In this document: in pieces, positions 60,125 through 64,000 of the stretch
Position numbering within the stretch: position 1 is the stretch's first letter
Layout: each line of letters starts with the position of its first letter
DNA from: Pseudomonas sp. MUP55
GTDB taxonomy: Bacteria; Pseudomonadota; Gammaproteobacteria; Pseudomonadales; Pseudomonadaceae
Direction: 5' to 3'
Assembly: GCF_034043515.1 (NCBI RefSeq)
Contig: NZ_CP138214.1
Coordinates: 3,224,001-3,288,000, forward strand
Length of the DNA stretch: 64,000 nucleotides
Notes under the pieces: generated by a model
The model's database searches: none
Told to the model about the DNA's origin: nothing
What the model saw: only the letters and a program-made list of their open reading frames with translations
Position numbers and translations under genes: made by a program

Positions 60125-61606
60125 ATGACCCAGCAAAACCTGTTCCTCGGCATCGACTGCGGCACCCAGGGCACCAAAGCCATCGTTCTCGACGCGTCCA
60201 GCGGCAAGGTGCTGGGCCTGGGCGCCGCTGCGCACACCTTGATCAGCGGCGCCAACGGCCGACGCGAGCAGCACACCCAGGAATGGCTGGATGCCTTTAC
60301 CGAAGCCACCCACCGCGCCCTGCAACAGGCCGGGGTGGACGGCCAGGACATCCTCGGCATCGGCGTTTCCGGCCAGCAGCATGGCCTGGTGCTGCTCGAT
60401 GAGCAGGGTGAAGTGCTGCGCCCGGCAAAACTGTGGTGCGACACCGAAACCGCCGCCGAAAACGATCGCCTGTTGCAGCATCTGGGCGGCGAAAGCGGCT
60501 CGCTGGAGCGTCTGGGCGTGGCCATTGCACCGGGCTACACGGTGTCCAAACTGCTGTGGACCCGCGAACAGCACCCGGACCTCTTTGCGCGTATCGCCCA
60601 CATCCTGCTGCCCCACGACTACCTCAATTACTGGCTCACCGGCCGCGCCGTCGCAGAATATGGCGATGCCTCGGGCACCGGCTATTTCAACGTGCGCAGC
60701 CGTGAATGGGACGTGGCGCTGCTCCAGCACATCGACCCCAGTGGTCGGCTGCAGGCGGCGCTGCCCGAACTGATTGAAGCCGATCAGGCCGTGGGCACGA
60801 TCCTGCCGGCCATCGCCGAGCGGCTGGGCATCAACCCCAACGCGGTCGTGGCCAGCGGCGGCGGCGACAACATGATGGGCGCCATCGGCACCGGTAACAT
60901 CGCCCCCGGCGTGATCACCATGAGCCTGGGCTCATCGGGCACCGTCTACGCCTTTGCCGACCAGCCCAACGTCAGCCCCCAGGCGTCGGTCGCCACCTTT
61001 TGCTCCTCCAGCGGTGGCTGGTTGCCGTTGATCTGCACGATGAACCTGACCAACGCCACCAGCGTGATCCGCGAGCTGTTCGAACTGGACCTGAACGCCT
61101 TCAACGCGCTGGTGGAACAGGCCGCCATCGGCGCCGACGGGGTGAGCATGCTGCCGTTCCTCAACGGCGAACGGGTACCCGCCCTGCCCCAGGCCACCGG
61201 CAGCCTGCACGGCCTGACCATGACCAACCTGACCCGCGCCAACCTGTGCCGCGCAGTGGTCGAAGGCACCACCTTCGGCTTGCGCTACGGCCTGGACCTG
61301 CTGCGCCAGACCGGCCTGCAAAGCCTGGGCATCCGCTTGATCGGCGGCGGGTCGAAAAGCCCGGTGTGGCGGCAGATGGTCGCCGACATCATGAACACCG
61401 AGGTGGTGTGTACCGAACAAAGCGAGGCCGCGGCCCTGGGCGCGGCGATCCAGGCGGCGTGGTGCCAGTCCGGCGAATCCCTGGCCAGCCTGTGCGACAA
61501 ATGCGTGAGCCTTGACCCGGCCAGCCGCACCGTGCCGGTGCCGGCCAATGTCAGGGCCTATCAACAAGCCTACGAGCGCTATCAACAACTTGTGGCAACC
61601 CTTTAA
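60125..61606 (+). CDS. mtlY: Xylulokinase
   Basis: A 493-residue FGGY-family kinase. The phosphate loop is GIDCGTQGTKAIVLDASSG, then GIGVSGQQHGLVLLD, the catalytic Asp in GGGDNMMGAIGTGN, and the FGGY C-terminal motif GIRLIGGGSKSPVWRQMVAD. It phosphorylates D-xylulose produced from arabitol by MtlD. It precedes mtlZ by 12 bases. Confidence 0.94.
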   Translation: MTQQNLFLGIDCGTQGTKAIVLDASSGKVLGLGAAAHTLISGANGRREQHTQEWLDAFTEATHRALQQAGVDGQDILGIGVSGQQHGLVLLDEQGEVLRPAKLWCDTETAAENDRLLQHLGGESGSLERLGVAIAPGYTVSKLLWTREQHPDLFARIAHILLPHDYLNYWLTGRAVAEYGDASGTGYFNVRSREWDVALLQHIDPSGRLQAALPELIEADQAVGTILPAIAERLGINPNAVVASGGGDNMMGAIGTGNIAPGVITMSLGSSGTVYAFADQPNVSPQASVATFCSSSGGWLPLICTMNLTNATSVIRELFELDLNAFNALVEQAAIGADGVSMLPFLNGERVPALPQATGSLHGLTMTNLTRANLCRAVVEGTTFGLRYGLDLLRQTGLQSLGIRLIGGGSKSPVWRQMVADIMNTEVVCTEQSEAAALGAAIQAAWCQSGESLASLCDKCVSLDPASRTVPVPANVRAYQQAYERYQQLVATL

Positions 61607-61618
61607 GAGCGAGCAACT

Positions 61619-62557
61619 ATGTATCTGGTGTGTGGTGAAGCGCTGTTTGATTTTTTCAGCCAGGAGGATGCCGACGGGCAGGCCGCCAAGCTCGATTACA
61701 AGGCGATTGCCGGGGGTTCGCCGTTCAACGTGGCGGTCGGCCTGCGCCGCCTGGGTATCGAGTCGGCGTTCTTTGCCGGGATTTCCAACGATTACCTGGG
61801 CCGGCGCCTGTTGCAGGTGCTCAAGAACGAAGGCGTGAACCAAGACTTCCTGGTGCCCTTCGACGCGCCGACCACCCTGGCCATGGTGGCCGTGGGTGCC
61901 AATGGTTCGCCGCAATACAGCTTTCGTGGCGAAGGTTGCGCAGACCGGCAACTGCAGCTGAGCCATCTGCCGCCCCTGGGTGATCAGATTCGCGGGCTGC
62001 ATGTGGGCTCGTTTTCGCTGGTGGTACCGCCAATCGGCGACACGCTGCTCAATCTGGTCAAGCGCGAAAGCGGCAAGCGCCTGATCAGCCTCGACCCCAA
62101 CGTGCGGCTGAACCCACAGCCGGACATCCAACTGTGGCGCGACCGGGTGGCGGAGTTGGTCAAGCACGCGGACCTGATCAAGGTCAGCGATGAAGACCTG
62201 CACCTGCTCTACCCCGAGCAATCCCCGGAAAGCGTGCTGCAAGGCTGGTTGCAACACCGTTGCCAGCTGGTATTTCTCACCCGTGGCGGCGATGGCGCCA
62301 GCGTGTTCAGCCGCCGCCATGGCAACTGGTCGCAGCCGGCAGTCGACATCGTGATGGCCGATACGGTAGGTGCCGGTGATACCTTCCAGGCAGCACTGAT
62401 TGCCTGGTTGACCGAGCACCAATTGGACTCGGTCAAGGGACTGCAGCAGCTTGGCCGCGAACAGATCGACGCCATGCTCGGCTTTGCGATCCGCGCCGCA
62501 GCGCTGACCTGCACACGCACCGGGCCGGACCTGCCTTACCGCAGCCAATTAGGCTGA
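61619..62557 (+). CDS. mtlZ: Fructokinase (PfkB family)
   Basis: A 312-residue ribokinase-like sugar kinase: N-terminal YLVCGEALFDFF and AGGSPFNVAVGLRRLG, and the C-terminal PfkB motif DTVGAGDTFQAAL with the catalytic Asp. It phosphorylates fructose formed from mannitol. Last gene of the mtl operon. Confidence 0.94.
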   Translation: MYLVCGEALFDFFSQEDADGQAAKLDYKAIAGGSPFNVAVGLRRLGIESAFFAGISNDYLGRRLLQVLKNEGVNQDFLVPFDAPTTLAMVAVGANGSPQYSFRGEGCADRQLQLSHLPPLGDQIRGLHVGSFSLVVPPIGDTLLNLVKRESGKRLISLDPNVRLNPQPDIQLWRDRVAELVKHADLIKVSDEDLHLLYPEQSPESVLQGWLQHRCQLVFLTRGGDGASVFSRRHGNWSQPAVDIVMADTVGAGDTFQAALIAWLTEHQLDSVKGLQQLGREQIDAMLGFAIRAAALTCTRTGPDLPYRSQLG

Positions 62558-62566
62558 TAGCCCTGA

Positions 62567-62587
62567 AGGCCGTGCGCCGCGCGGCCT
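62567..62587 (+). terminator. Possible terminator hairpin after mtlZ
   Basis: AGGCCGTG and CGCGGCCT arms around a GC loop lie 10 bases past the mtlZ stop. Only a weak CCCTTTG follows, so Rho-independent termination is uncertain. Confidence 0.35.
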
Positions 62588-62674
62588 GTACCCTTTGTCA
62601 GAAAATTCTCCGATAAGCGAGGTGTGTGCTAGACCGAAAAACAGCAGTAACAAAAACAATACGTAGGACACGTT

Positions 62675-64000
62675 ATGACCAAGGCATCTGGCTTTCCAAC
62701 CCGAGCCGTTATTGCTGTCGGCATTCTTTCACTGCAGTACATCACTCCCCAGACCGCGCACTCCGCGTGCGCTTTTACCCCCGGACCCGGCGACGATAGT
62801 TACGTCTGCGACAGCGGCACCAGCGCCACTGGCCTGACCGATCTGCTGGGCAACAACAGCCTCACCCTACCCTCCGGCGGCTCCGGCACCCTCAATGGAG
62901 GCGTCACCTTCGGTGCGGGCGCCGATACGGTACGCGTCGACTCCGGCGTGATCACCGGCGCGGTGCAGCAAGGCAACGGCGTCGATGATTTCATCATGAA
63001 CGGCGGGCAAATCCAGTCCCTGGCCCAGGGTGATTCGCGCGACACCTTCCTGATGACCGGCGGCACCATCGTCGGCGCGTTCGAGGACGGCGACACCGCA
63101 CGACAGACCGGTGGCACCATCGGGCGCGTCGACATGAAGCTCGACAACAACCTCTACGATATGTCCGGCGGCGCGATCCTGGGTAACCTGGTGACCGCCT
63201 TCGGCACCGACACGATCATCGTTTCGGGCGGCACCATCGGCGGCAATATCAGTGTCAGCGGCGGCGATGACAACATCACCGTCAGTGGCGGCGTGATCAA
63301 TGGCGAGATCCGCGCCAGTGTCGGCAACGATACGTTCAATTGGCTGGGCGGCGGCCAGATCAAATCCGCCGTGCTGATGGGTGATGGCGATGACATCGCG
63401 ATGCTGCGCGGCCTCAGCGAAAGCCAGCTGGCCAGCACGCCCTCCCTCGACGGCGGCCTGGGCGATGATCAATTGACCTTCGATAACACCACCTCCGGCA
63501 CGCCGGCGCGCTATGTCGGCTGGGAGACCGTCAACCTCAACAACGCTTCGCGCTTTGACCTGGCCGGGGATTTTTTCCTCGGCGACAGTACCAGCAACAC
63601 CGGTACGTTCAACCTCGATGGCAGCAGTACCCTGGCCGTGACTCAGGGCGCGATCCGCCCCTACAGCGCAGGCAAACTGGCAACGCTGAACAACGCCGGC
63701 ACCATCGACATGACCACCGGCAGCGCCAGCGCCGGCGATACGCTCACGGTGCATGGCAATTACGTGGGCAACAACGGCCAACTGTGGCTGCAGACCGTGC
63801 TCGGTGACGACAACTCCGCCACGGACAAGTTGGTGGTGTCCGACGGTACGCTCAGCGGCCATACCCAGTTGGCCGTCACCAACCTCGGCGGTGCCGGTGG
63901 CTTTACCCAGGACAACGGCATCGAGGTGGTCCAGGCGCTCAACGGCGCGGTCAGCAGCACCGATGCCTTCGCCTTGAAGGGCTCGGTGTCGGCCGGCGCC
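62675..64000 (+). CDS. Autotransporter passenger, 5' part cut by window edge
   Basis: A frame starting ATG 62675 (AGGA upstream) stays open to the last base, 442 residues, and is probably the N-terminal part of a type V autotransporter. The signal peptide ends near HSA-CAF (about residue 30). The passenger contains repeats of about 20 residues with the pattern GxGxDxFxMxGGxIxG (GNGVDDFIMNGGQIQSLAQG, GTDTIIVSGGTIGGNISVSG), typical of a beta-helix, and then LTVHGNYVGNNGQLWLQTVLG, a segment usually preceding the autochaperone and barrel. The barrel lies beyond the window. Confidence 0.85.
   Translation, partial: MTKASGFPTRAVIAVGILSLQYITPQTAHSACAFTPGPGDDSYVCDSGTSATGLTDLLGNNSLTLPSGGSGTLNGGVTFGAGADTVRVDSGVITGAVQQGNGVDDFIMNGGQIQSLAQGDSRDTFLMTGGTIVGAFEDGDTARQTGGTIGRVDMKLDNNLYDMSGGAILGNLVTAFGTDTIIVSGGTIGGNISVSGGDDNITVSGGVINGEIRASVGNDTFNWLGGGQIKSAVLMGDGDDIAMLRGLSESQLASTPSLDGGLGDDQLTFDNTTSGTPARYVGWETVNLNNASRFDLAGDFFLGDSTSNTGTFNLDGSSTLAVTQGAIRPYSAGKLATLNNAGTIDMTTGSASAGDTLTVHGNYVGNNGQLWLQTVLGDDNSATDKLVVSDGTLSGHTQLAVTNLGGAGGFTQDNGIEVVQALNGAVSSTDAFALKGSVSAGA

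Overview
The window looks like chromosome from a Pseudomonas of the fluorescens group. The support is the high GC content, the complete mannitol/arabitol (mtl) operon, a muxABC-opmB type efflux operon, a GlgE/TreS/GlgB glucan locus, and many copies of the palindromic REP family with GTGGGAGGGGGCTTGCCCCC ends. No rRNA, tRNA, CRISPR array or replication origin was seen.

Layout. 1-6.2 kb: a truncated amino-acid-type binding protein, a LysR regulator, a MalY/PatB-type C-S lyase, a 71-residue SsuF-like TOBE protein and an SsuA-SsuC-SsuB-type importer, together suggesting organosulfur acquisition. 6.2-9.3 kb: paired NrdR boxes, nrdB without an adjacent nrdA, a DUF1289 protein and a methyltransferase. 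9.4-12.3 kb: phosphatidylcholine synthase followed by a five-unit tandem array of about 174 bp per unit, interrupted by an IS3-family element. 12.3-20.4 kb: mostly housekeeping and unknown genes (TSUP transporter, nudC, dienoyl-CoA isomerase-like protein, UPF0149, a stand-alone aroA, quinone reductase with TetR, GNAT, CAP-domain protein). 20.6-24 kb: a soluble hybrid histidine kinase convergent with a membrane diguanylate cyclase. 24-31.7 kb: glgE, treS-pep2 and glgB. 31.9-37.1 kb: small genes, mgtC-like, ccoG, a MocR regulator and an SDR. 37.1-39.2 kb: an MHYT-GGDEF-EAL protein split by a frameshift. 39.4-48.5 kb: muxA-muxB-muxC-opmB efflux operon with a REP-like repeat inside the 5' end of the last gene. 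48.7-50.7 kb: tpx and a glycosyltransferase. 50.7-62.6 kb: mtlR and mtlEFGKDYZ, with an AT-richer accessory insert between mtlR and mtlE. 62.7-64 kb: the start of an autotransporter.

The most interesting accessory region is 51.77-53.27 kb. There an hcp gene, a DUF4225-like gene and a three-helix membrane protein overlap by four bases each. This architecture suggests a type VI secretion cargo cassette (carrier, effector, immunity). It is followed by a structured C4-like RNA and a DUF6124-type small gene.

A recurring theme is REP sequences altering genes: they form the end of a TetR protein, sit inside the opmB reading frame, separate genes within the mtl and glg operons, carry copies of the pcs 3' end in a tandem array, and host an insertion sequence. 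All functional calls come from reading motifs and context; no database search was run.
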